A program made the position numbers and the translations under genes. From Anaerolineales bacterium HSG25 (GTDB lineage Bacteria; Chloroflexota; Anaerolineae; 4572-78; J111): 45,461 bases of DNA. The stretch lies in NCBI GenBank assembly GCA_030377865.1, contig JAUCGA010000039.1, positions 1 through 45,461 of the forward strand, read 5' to 3'. The notes beneath the pieces were generated by a model, which saw only the letters and a list, made by a program, of their open reading frames with translations, did no database searches and had not been told where the DNA came from. Of the stretch, positions 37,634-44,903 are shown piece after piece. How positions within the stretch are numbered: the stretch's first letter is position 1; every line of letters starts with the position of its first letter.

Positions 37634-38352
37634 AATATTTTATAATATCGTCCGTGATGAGTTTTTTTATTTGTGCTTATGACCGTTAATTAAAATTAGC
37701 GGTAGTGGTGCAAAAGTGGTGGTGCGGCTTTACTATCTACCCGCAAGCTCTGAGCTTGCGGGTAGATGACCACTACATGTGCAGGTAGTGGTGCAAAAGT
37801 AGTGGTGCGGCTTTACTATCTACCCGCAAGCTCTGAGCTTGCGGGTAGATGACCACTACATGTGCAGGACTACCAAATTAGCGTATTAAACGGAAAACCT
37901 GCTTAAGCAGGTTTCTCGTGTCAACATAAGAATTCATTCTTATGTGAAAATTTCCTAATTTATGTCCATTTCTAAGCAACTATAGTACAAAAATTTAAAG
38001 GTTAAAGCAACTTTTTTACGCCATAACGTAGTTTTACCTTCATTAGTTTTGTGTTATCATAAGGAATGAGTTCTAAATAAGTTACTCTACCCAGAGTGGC
38101 TCAATCTTAAAAATTGAACATTGAACTATTCTTATGTTCAAATACATACATTAATAACCATTTCCAAAATAACAAAGTCTCAACGATTTACCCTATCCAA
38201 CGATGAACTCAGCACCCGACATGCTGATTAAATAAAAATTTTTGACAGGATTAACAGAATTGACAGGATTTTTTACCTTTAATCTTGTTAATCTTGTCAG
38301 ATATTCTCTTGTGTTTAGTTGAGGCTAAAAACCTTGTCGGGTAACAAGAACT
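37634..38352. repeat. 719-bp repeat-filled gap
   Basis: No gene is visible. 37701-37866 holds two tandem 83-bp units, each starting GGTAGTGGTGCAAAAGT and holding an ATCTACCCGCAAG palindrome (37735-37767 and 37818-37850). 37895-37914 is a perfect palindrome AAACCTGCTTAAGCAGGTTT. 38057-38120 is the inverted relative of 8938-9014. 38207-38348 is a TIR element related to 16550-16836. Confidence 0.85.
38207..38348. mobile_element. Shorter relative of the 287-bp TIR element
   Basis: The left end CACCCGACATGCTGATTAAAT and the right end TTTAGTTGAGGCTAAAAACC...GTCGGGTAACAAG match the ends of 16550-16836, with a GACAGGATT hairpin between. The left terminus differs (CTCAGCACCCGAC instead of CTTGTTACCCGAC), as does a lone end at 43995-44020. 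No clear target duplication is visible. It ends 4 bp before the esterase ATG. Confidence 0.75.
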
Positions 38353-39090
38353 ATGAAAATAGATTACCTCAAAATTTGGAGCCGAAATTTAGGCCAAGAC
38401 ATGGAGTTCAAAATATACGGTCATACCGGAAAACCCATGCTGGTATTTCCGACCTCTTGGGGAAAGTTTTACGAATATGAAGATAGAGGCATGATAGAAG
38501 CTTGCGCGCCTCTCATTGAATCTGGGAAAATAACCGTCTTTGCCATTGATACTATCGACCCCCAATCTTGGCAGAATGAATGGGCCTCTCCGGGTGAACG
38601 AGCAAGACGACATAATAGCTATGATCGTTACGTTAGCGAAGAAATCAACCAGTTTATTCGTGATTATCGTCACTGGGAAGGGAGATTTATCAGCACAGGG
38701 TGTAGCTCTGGTGCATATCATGCCATCAACTTTTTCTTTCGTCATCCTGACATGTTTGACTCAGTGATTGGTTTAAGCGGTACATATAGCCTTCATTCAA
38801 TTATTGGAGATTATATGGACAACAATGTATATTACAATTCTCCATTACTTTACCTGCCAAAACTACAAGACCCGTGGTATATAGATCGTTATCGCCAAAG
38901 TAGAATTATATTATGCGTTGGACAAGGTGCATGGGAAGATCGTATGCGCGCAGATACTGATGCCTTAGCCAAAATCTTAAGAGAAAAGAATATTCCCTAT
39001 TGGAGCGATTTGTGGGGGCTTGATGTTGATCATGACTGGAACTGGTGGCGCAAACAGATAATCTACTTCTTAAGCAATCTTAATTTATAA
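38353..39090 (+). CDS. Alpha/beta-hydrolase esterase-family protein
   Basis: 245 residues. The nucleophile elbow is GCSSGAY (Gly116, Ser118, Gly120), with a probable catalytic His in the C-terminal DVDHDWNWWRKQ. The N-terminal KIWSRNLGQDMEFKIYG and FPTSWGKFYEYEDRG phrases match the putative-esterase (esterase D/antigen 85-like) family. No signal peptide is seen, so it is likely cytoplasmic. The substrate is unknown. The region before the ATG belongs to a TIR element and has no clear Shine-Dalgarno, so a promoter or ribosome site from the element is possible. The methyltransferase follows by 17 bp. Confidence 0.83.
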   Translation: MKIDYLKIWSRNLGQDMEFKIYGHTGKPMLVFPTSWGKFYEYEDRGMIEACAPLIESGKITVFAIDTIDPQSWQNEWASPGERARRHNSYDRYVSEEINQFIRDYRHWEGRFISTGCSSGAYHAINFFFRHPDMFDSVIGLSGTYSLHSIIGDYMDNNVYYNSPLLYLPKLQDPWYIDRYRQSRIILCVGQGAWEDRMRADTDALAKILREKNIPYWSDLWGLDVDHDWNWWRKQIIYFLSNLNL

Positions 39091-39107
39091 CTCCCAAAAT
39101 AAACCCG

Positions 39108-39893
39108 ATGAACCAATCTTGGCTCGATCAAGAAACAGCTCGCCATTATCAAATTTTTACCGAACAAACCCGCATGTACCAAGAGTTAAGCCAAATCATG
39201 ATCGACTTGGCCCAACTCCAACCGAGCATGCAGGTGCTTGATTTAGGCTGTGGAACCGGTGTAACCAGCCAACTAGCTCTTAAACAGCTAGGCTCAACGG
39301 GACAGATTCAGGCTCTTGATATTTCTGAGCCGATGCTCGAAATTGCTCGCCAGAATATATCATCGTCACAAGTAACGTTTTTACATGTTGACGTGACACA
39401 GTGTGCCGACTACATAAAAAAACCCGTTGACCGAATCTTGTGCAACTCTGTATTTTGGCAATTTCGTCACAAATCACAATTGCTACACCATTTGCGAAAA
39501 ATCATCGCCCAAGATGGTCGATTTATTTTTAATGTACCAGAGCCTTACTTCATTTTTCGTGACGTTCCTCGCAGTGACAAAGTCGGCATCCTGTTCAAAC
39601 AGTTAGCCGCAGAACGGCATGGCGTTGGTCAGCAAGACCAGCGCACGATGGCTGTTTTTTTAGAACAGCATGGCTTTGAAATTGTCACCACCAAAGAGGT
39701 AACTCGCACCCGTACGACTCAAGAAAACATGCTCTTTTTACAGATTCCCGTTACAACCGCTTGGATGGAACCACCACTCGATTATAAAACTCGGATGACC
39801 CTACTCGCCGAAGCCGAACAGATGGCTAAACCAGATAAACCGGCTAAACGGCGCTGGATTTACTTTGTCGTCCAACCCATTGCTATTCCGTAA
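39108..39893 (+). CDS. SAM-dependent class I methyltransferase
   Basis: 261 residues. Motif I VLDLGCGTGVT (44-54) binds SAM, ALDISEPMLEIARQN is the acidic loop region, and DRILCNSVFWQF is the motif IV area. The core resembles UbiE/Methyltransf_11-type enzymes that act on small molecules. The substrate cannot be deduced. It is probably in one operon with the esterase and perhaps tyrS, which starts 32 bp later. Confidence 0.83.
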   Translation: MNQSWLDQETARHYQIFTEQTRMYQELSQIMIDLAQLQPSMQVLDLGCGTGVTSQLALKQLGSTGQIQALDISEPMLEIARQNISSSQVTFLHVDVTQCADYIKKPVDRILCNSVFWQFRHKSQLLHHLRKIIAQDGRFIFNVPEPYFIFRDVPRSDKVGILFKQLAAERHGVGQQDQRTMAVFLEQHGFEIVTTKEVTRTRTTQENMLFLQIPVTTAWMEPPLDYKTRMTLLAEAEQMAKPDKPAKRRWIYFVVQPIAIP

Positions 39894-39925
39894 CATATCT
39901 ACTGAAAACCAAGGATAAACTAACT

Positions 39926-41164
39926 ATGAGTGACAACGTATTTGACATCTTAAATGAAAGAGGCTTCGTAGCCCAAGTGACAGACGAAGAAGCCCTGCGT
40001 AAAAAATTCGCCACCGAACAGGTTACATTTTATATTGGCTTTGACGGCACTGCCGACAGTTTGCATGCCGGTAGCCTTGTGACCATTATGGCCATGATGC
40101 ACCTACAAAAGGCGGGGCATCGTCCCCTTGGGCTGATTGGTGGCGGCACAACCATGATTGGCGACCCTAGTGGTAAAACCGAACTCCGCCAAATGTTGAC
40201 CCAAGAGGCCATTGAGGCCAATGGGCGCTCATTACATGCCCAACTGAACCATTATCTCAACTTTGATGGCGGTGATGCAATTCCTGAAAACAACGCCACT
40301 TGGCTCCTAGAGTTGAACTATGTCACCTTTTTGCGAGATATTGGCCGACATTTTAGCGTCAATCGCATGTTATCTGCCGAAGCCTACAAACAACGACTGG
40401 AGCGGGGTCTGAACTTTATTGAATTTAACTATCAGATTCTTCAAGCCTACGACTACTTAGAGCTATATCGCCGCTATGGCTGTACTCTACAGATGGGGGG
40501 TGACGACCAGTGGGGCAACATTTTGGCCGGGGTTGATTTAATTCGCCGTGTCGAAGGAGTGACGGTTCAAGCCTTAACCTACCCATTATTAACCACCGCG
40601 AGCGGAGCCAAAATGGGTAAAACTGCCACTGGTGCGGTTTGGCTTGACAAAGAGAAACTTAACTCGTACGACTACTACCAATACTGGGTTAATTGTGATG
40701 ATCGTGATGTCGAAAAACTACTCAAAACATTTACCTTTTTGCCGCTAGACGAGATTCAACGTTTGGTGGCCTTACAAGGTGCTGAAATTCGGGAAGCCAA
40801 ACGAGTACTGGCTTACGAAGCCACCGTCATTACCCACGGAGAGGCCGAAGCACATAAAGCGGCTGAGACGGCTCAAGCGGCATTTAGCTCCGGCACAAGT
40901 AGCAACGACCTGAGCGGCATGCCGTCTACCAACATCGTCTCGTCACGATTAGAGGCAGGTGTGGGCGTACTAGAGATTTTTACCGAAACTGGCTTAACCA
41001 AATCAAACGGAGAGGCGCGTCGCCTGTTAAAACAGGGCGGTGTTTATGTCAACGACACCCGCATTACCGATGTTCATGCCGCATTGAGCCTGGCCGATTT
41101 ATCAGGAACTGAAATTCTGCTTCGGGCCGGAAAGAAAAAGTACCATCGTTTAATCGTCGAGTAA
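39926..41164 (+). CDS. tyrS: Tyrosyl-tRNA synthetase
   Basis: 412 residues, the normal length. It charges tRNA-Tyr. The HIGH-type motif is HAGS (His47), the KMSKS-type motif is KMGKT (229-233), and the tyrosine-binding region includes YQILQAYDYLELYRRYGC and MGGDDQWGNI. The C-terminal S4 RNA-binding domain starts near EIFTETGLTKSNGEARRLL. AAGGA lies about 12 nt before the ATG. No tyrosine T-box is seen upstream. Confidence 0.96.
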   Translation: MSDNVFDILNERGFVAQVTDEEALRKKFATEQVTFYIGFDGTADSLHAGSLVTIMAMMHLQKAGHRPLGLIGGGTTMIGDPSGKTELRQMLTQEAIEANGRSLHAQLNHYLNFDGGDAIPENNATWLLELNYVTFLRDIGRHFSVNRMLSAEAYKQRLERGLNFIEFNYQILQAYDYLELYRRYGCTLQMGGDDQWGNILAGVDLIRRVEGVTVQALTYPLLTTASGAKMGKTATGAVWLDKEKLNSYDYYQYWVNCDDRDVEKLLKTFTFLPLDEIQRLVALQGAEIREAKRVLAYEATVITHGEAEAHKAAETAQAAFSSGTSSNDLSGMPSTNIVSSRLEAGVGVLEIFTETGLTKSNGEARRLLKQGGVYVNDTRITDVHAALSLADLSGTEILLRAGKKKYHRLIVE

Positions 41165-41210
41165 CGGGAAGTAAATATTCAGTGAACTCACCAGAAAAAG
41201 TGCCAGAACT

Positions 41211-41410
41211 GTGGTGGTCAAGATGATGTTGGAGTGCAATGGGTTTAGCCATTGCCTGTAGCAACAGCTAAAGCCGTTGCACTCCGTTTCCGTAAAAGTT
41301 CAGTAAAGTAGCCCTAGAAACCCGATTTCTTTAAGAAATCGGGTTTCTGACACCCTTTCTGGCGAGTTCACTGAATATTTACCCGTTTTCAACATCAAGC
41401 TGACCACTAC
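41211..41410. mobile_element. TIR element GTGGTGGTCA family (copy 2), nested in another palindrome
   Basis: It has the same inverted ends as 34644-34789. Flanks AAAAAGTGCCAGAAC (41195-41209) and AAAAAGCGCCAGAAC (41412-41426) are a 15-bp direct repeat with one mismatch. The interior has a GGAGTGCAA/TTGCACTCC hairpin and a GAAACCCGATTTC palindrome (about 41319-41351). The host site is itself a member of that palindrome family. This accounts for the 303-bp gap after tyrS. Confidence 0.82.
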
Positions 41411-41467
41411 AAAAAAGCGCCAGAACCCTGATTTCTTTGAGAAATCGGGGTTCTGGGAATCGGGATT

Positions 41468-41671
41468 ATGGAAATAGCAGAAAATATTATATTAGGCTTG
41501 GCCGTTATCTGGTTGATTTGGTACCCTATAGTTTTGCGACAAAGAATCATAAAGGGTTTAATATTAGTACCTTTTATGGTGACGGCATGGTTTCTATTCA
41601 TCGGATTTACAGCTATCGTTATTTTGTTCGATTTGTCATGCTTCCATACTAATATGGATGTTTGTGCTTAG
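41468..41671 (+). CDS. Small membrane protein, possible first half of a split gene
   Basis: 67 residues with two hydrophobic segments (ILGLAVIWLIWYPIVL and GLILVPFMVTAWFLFIGFTAIVILF). Family not recognised. It overlaps the next small frame by 14 bp in a different frame. There is no strong Shine-Dalgarno. It may be a real small gene, a pair, or one gene of about 125 residues interrupted by a frameshift. Confidence 0.4.
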   Translation: MEIAENIILGLAVIWLIWYPIVLRQRIIKGLILVPFMVTAWFLFIGFTAIVILFDLSCFHTNMDVCA

Positions 41672-41846
41672 TTTTGTGGCTGGTTTGGGGGTAATAATAT
41701 TTCCTCCGGTGCAAATGGCGGTTATATATTTGATGATTCTCTTGAGCCTGACCGGAACAGATGACGCTGGAGTAGAAGTTTTCGAGGACGAACCGAAACC
41801 CAAACGCAGAAAACAGAAGCCTAAGAAACGTCGTCGCCACCGATAG
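41658..41846 (+). CDS. Small membrane protein with a basic tail, possible second half
   Basis: 62 residues: one membrane segment (VLSFVAGLGVIIFPPVQMAVIYLMILL), then an acidic stretch and a Lys/Arg-rich tail (PKPKRRKQKPKKRRRHR). The tail resembles in composition the basic end of the HAMP-GAF protein. It starts within the previous small frame. Existence as a separate gene is uncertain. Confidence 0.42.
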   Translation: MFVLSFVAGLGVIIFPPVQMAVIYLMILLSLTGTDDAGVEVFEDEPKPKRRKQKPKKRRRHR

Positions 41847-41895
41847 AGAATGGCAACCATGACCGTCAACTTAAGAGTTTGTAGTAGGCACTTTA

Positions 41896-42054
41896 GGCAA
41901 TTCCAAGAAAATAAATCTCCCAAATTGAGCAGAGTCTCTACCCCCCTCAGTCCCCCCTGCTAGGGGGGAAGCGGCTCCTCCCCCTAGCAGGGGGAGGCTG
42001 GGAGGGGGTAGAGTGTCACAATAGTTTTGGGAGATTTTAAATTCTGGAACTACC
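41896..42054. mobile_element. 159-bp TIR element (GGCAGTTCC family) flanked by TTA
   Basis: It is the inverted near-identical copy of 12709-12867, the same length, with TTA on both sides (41893-41895, 42055-42057). It is inserted in another palindromic repeat whose arms GTTTGTAGTAGGC (41878-41890) and GCCTACTACAAAC (42082-42094) now lie outside it. It occupies most of the 391-bp gap before the next gene; 42095-42237 shows no further gene. Confidence 0.87.
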
Positions 42055-42237
42055 TTAGTGCCGTTTGAAGGCGATAAATCGCCTACTACAAACGTTTTCC
42101 ATGATGGTAACGGGTGTGTACTCGTTATCCATAATTGGCGGATATATACCCGCCGAATACCCGTTGCGATTACATAATCGCAACAATCAGGATGTAGTAT
42201 TTGGACAAAGGTTACAACTTAGAAGTGAAAATTACTT

Positions 42238-42831
42238 ATGGGTATAGATGTTTTACTATCTTATATTTTTAACCTTGTAACCGTATTAAGCGGAATAGCG
42301 GGCCTATGGACCATTATTTTCGGAAGAATCCCGTCAGCCTTATCGTCATTTGTCATTGATGATGATACATACGTTGTGAGTGGATTGCTTTCGAGGATAT
42401 TTGGTCTTTTATTGGTTTTACCAATAATGACTGATCTATTGTTGAGTACAACGCCAGAAACCTCAACAAACGCTGAGATATTAAAAGGGGCAAGTTTGTT
42501 CCTCTCTATCGGCACAATACTCTTTACTATCTGGTTTGTGAAACCCAGCAAACAATTTAACCTGATCCTTGATATAGATCCCATCATTGCCCAAAAAGCT
42601 CAAGATACGGTTGTCTACGCGGCATTGAGTATAACAGGCATTGCTACCCTAATCTGTTCGCCAATCGCCGTTATATCTGCCCTTCAAACCTTACGTCTTA
42701 TTCGGCAAAGTCAGTCCGGTGATCAATATCGGCGCAAAACTTACATGGCGCTGGTAGTGGCGGTATTGGCTGGCCTCGTATGGATGGGGGTTTGTTGTTG
42801 GGTATATGTTCTACTGATGCCATATATGTAA
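42238..42831 (+). CDS. Four-helix membrane protein of unknown function
   Basis: 197 residues with about four membrane segments (near 8-28, 50-68, 82-100 and 120-146, plus a C-terminal one near 170-193). Not recognised as a named family. An intracellular loop QSQSGDQYRRKTYM is basic, fitting the positive-inside rule. The ATG 42238 has no clear Shine-Dalgarno. It stands alone among repeats. Confidence 0.6.
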   Translation: MGIDVLLSYIFNLVTVLSGIAGLWTIIFGRIPSALSSFVIDDDTYVVSGLLSRIFGLLLVLPIMTDLLLSTTPETSTNAEILKGASLFLSIGTILFTIWFVKPSKQFNLILDIDPIIAQKAQDTVVYAALSITGIATLICSPIAVISALQTLRLIRQSQSGDQYRRKTYMALVVAVLAGLVWMGVCCWVYVLLMPYM

Positions 42832-43238
42832 AGTGGTGCATGGTCGCCCCTTTGGTAGTGTTGCATTATTGACTGATGGACATGTCACCCTGAGCGTTTT
42901 TAGCGAAGGGTCTCTTTTGACCCGATTCTATGAAGAGTCGGGGGATACTTCGGCTTCGCCTCAGTATGACATCGAACAGGCTATCAGTCAACAGGTCAGC
43001 ACTACCGCCCCTTTTATTTATGCCTATTTTTCTATACTTTCAGTGCCGTCAGTATCAAATAATTTGCCCAATTTGACCTTTTTTACTACAATGCCCAAAG
43101 AAAAAGACGCGGGTGACAGACCCACGCCTTTTCAGCTTGTGTGGTGATGGACTTACCTCCTCCGAGGTATGTAGTTTTCCTCGGAGGTGTTTCGTAGAAT
43201 TTATGCTTACCGACTGCCCCATCATCATTTTTTCGAGA
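42832..43238. repeat. 407-bp gap with two repeat families
   Basis: 42883-42975 is a GTCACCCTGAGCG / CAGTATGAC element related to the one inside 45191-45321. 43094-43125 has a GCGGGTGACAGACCC hairpin. 43159-43187 is the 9-bp stem CCTCCGAGG/CCTCGGAGG whose loop matches that at 29884-29894. No gene is visible. Confidence 0.7.
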
Positions 43239-43496
43239 TTACCCGCGCTTCCGTTTGGGGGGAACGGGCGGCATGCCGGTATGGGCAATAAGCGAATCGA
43301 CATCATGCCGCAGAGACTTGAGCGAGGTTTGAATCTCGGTTAGCATGACCATCATTTTATGCCGCTGGATGTTGGCTTGATGGTCGGTGTCGTGCAACAT
43401 GTCCACATGTTGGAGCAGATGCCCGATTGCCATCTCAATGGTCAAGTCGGCGACTTTCCATTTACTAAGTAGTTGTTTGATCGGTTCTGTACTCAT
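43239..43496 (-). CDS. Small helical protein of unknown function
   Basis: 85 residues, predicted mostly alpha-helical (IEMAIGHLLQHVDMLHD, MVMLTEIQTSLKSLRHDVDSLI) with a Pro/Lys/Arg tail. Not recognised. A consensus AAGGAGG lies about 9 nt upstream of the ATG, which makes it a convincing gene. It is divergent from the XRE regulator, which may control it. Confidence 0.68.
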   Translation of the reverse strand: MSTEPIKQLLSKWKVADLTIEMAIGHLLQHVDMLHDTDHQANIQRHKMMVMLTEIQTSLKSLRHDVDSLIAHTGMPPVPPKRKRG

Positions 43497-43650
43497 TATG
43501 ATTTACCTCCTTTGGTGAGAATTAAGAATTAAAAATGAAGAATTAGGAATTGTTAGTGTACAAAGCAGACTTTGATTCGTCACTTCATTGCACATGACGA
43601 ATTTAACTTATTTATCCTAATGGAATAAATTTTAGCACACTACAGAGAAC

Positions 43651-43872
43651 ATGTCAAAACAGATGTTACGTTTTGGTGAAAAGCTCCGCGCTTTACGACA
43701 GGGACAAGGCATGACCTTAATGGAGTTATCCACCGCTTTAGATGCCCATTTTAGCCATTTGGGGAATATTGAACGAGGACAAAAAAAACCTTCAACCGAT
43801 TTGGTGTTGAAGGTCGCAGATTTGTTTGATGTGACCACTGATCAACTGATGCGGGATGAGTTGGAGTTGTAG
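43651..43872 (+). CDS. XRE/Cro-type helix-turn-helix regulator
   Basis: 73 residues, almost only the HTH_3 domain: LRALRQGQGMTLMELSTAL, then HFSHLGNIERGQKKPSTDLVLKVADLF. Such single-domain regulators often repress their own and a divergent promoter. A 154-bp intergenic region separates it from the 85-aa gene on the other strand. The Mrr-type nuclease lies about 170 bp downstream, so the regulator could also belong to a restriction or defence locus. Confidence 0.88.
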   Translation: MSKQMLRFGEKLRALRQGQGMTLMELSTALDAHFSHLGNIERGQKKPSTDLVLKVADLFDVTTDQLMRDELEL

Positions 43873-44045
43873 GCATGACAAAAAACTGTATTTTAGGCCT
43901 TGTTACAGGGACTGTTCAGTTCTCCATGTTCGTCACGCTACAAGTGTGACCTGTTCTTATGGCCCAAATGAAGACCAACGCCGAAAAATTTTTTATTTAA
44001 TCAGCATGTCGGGTGCTGAGTTTTAGGCTACTAACGAGGTTACTA

Positions 44046-44903
44046 TTGACAAACACAACCGTTCCCACATTTGAAACACTGATGAACCCAGTCATTCAGG
44101 CGCTCAAAATGCTTGGTGGCTCTGGCACAATTGAGGAGATAAACAACAAAGCCACCGAAATTGCAAAGGTATCGGATGACCAACTCGAAGTTCTGCATGA
44201 TTCTGAAAAAGGGTCACAAACCGAAATTGAGTATCGGCTGGCTTGGGCCAGAACATACCTCAAAAAATATGGTATTCTTGAAAATTCAGGGCGTGGGGTA
44301 TGGGCATTAACTCCCAAAGGCCGACAAACTGACAAAGTGAATGGTAAAACGGTTAGACGCTATGTTCAAGACAAGCATAAACAGGCTAGAAAAGCAAAGA
44401 TCAGCCAAGTAGTTGATGATGAAACAGACATAGAAGCAACTTGGCGGGATGAGCTATTAGCCACCCTGCTAAAAATGCACCCATCAGCCTTTGAGAGACT
44501 TACCCAACGATTACTCCGAGAGTCGGGCTTTATTCAAGTCGAGGTAACGGGTCAAAGTGGTGATGGCGGTGTTGATGGTAAAGGGATTATGCGTTTGGGA
44601 GGATTGCTCAGTTTTCATGTTATTTTTCAGTGTAAACGGTACCAAGGCTCGGTTAGCGCCAGTCAAGTCAGAGATTTTAGAGGGGCAATGGTTGGTCGAG
44701 CCGATAAGGGCTTACTGATTACTACGGGTAATTTCACCAAAGACGCTGTTCGTGAGGCGACCAGAGATGGCGCGCCAGCTATAGATTTGATCGATGGTGA
44801 TTTGTTAATCGACAAACTGAAAGAGTTGGGACTAGGAGTCAAAACAGAGATTGTTCAAGTTGAACAGACTATCATCGATTCGGATTGGCTATTAAGCATT
44901 TAA
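44046..44903 (+). CDS. mrr: Mrr-type restriction endonuclease
   Basis: 285 residues from TTG 44046, chosen because GAGG lies 6 nt upstream and the result begins MTNTTVPTFETLMNPVIQAL like known Mrr proteins. The frame is open to GTG 44013, which falls in repeat sequence. The N-terminal winged helix (about 5-100) is followed by an Mrr catalytic domain. Catalytic residues of the D-(E/Q)xK fold are Asp177 in GGVDG and Gln195-Cys196-Lys197 in FQCKR. Mrr enzymes cut modified DNA, so it is a type IV defence candidate. The start region carries a partial TIR end (43995-44020), so transcription may be affected. Confidence 0.9.
   Translation: MTNTTVPTFETLMNPVIQALKMLGGSGTIEEINNKATEIAKVSDDQLEVLHDSEKGSQTEIEYRLAWARTYLKKYGILENSGRGVWALTPKGRQTDKVNGKTVRRYVQDKHKQARKAKISQVVDDETDIEATWRDELLATLLKMHPSAFERLTQRLLRESGFIQVEVTGQSGDGGVDGKGIMRLGGLLSFHVIFQCKRYQGSVSASQVRDFRGAMVGRADKGLLITTGNFTKDAVREATRDGAPAIDLIDGDLLIDKLKELGLGVKTEIVQVEQTIIDSDWLLSI

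Noticed and set aside
41878..42094. Large single 217-bp palindrome
   Set aside because: Better explained as a GTTTGTAGTAGGC palindrome interrupted by the 159-bp TTA-flanked element.
44013..44045. Upstream GTG start for the Mrr-type nuclease
   Set aside because: It falls in a partial TIR end; TTG 44046 has a GAGG at good spacing and gives the family-like N-terminus.
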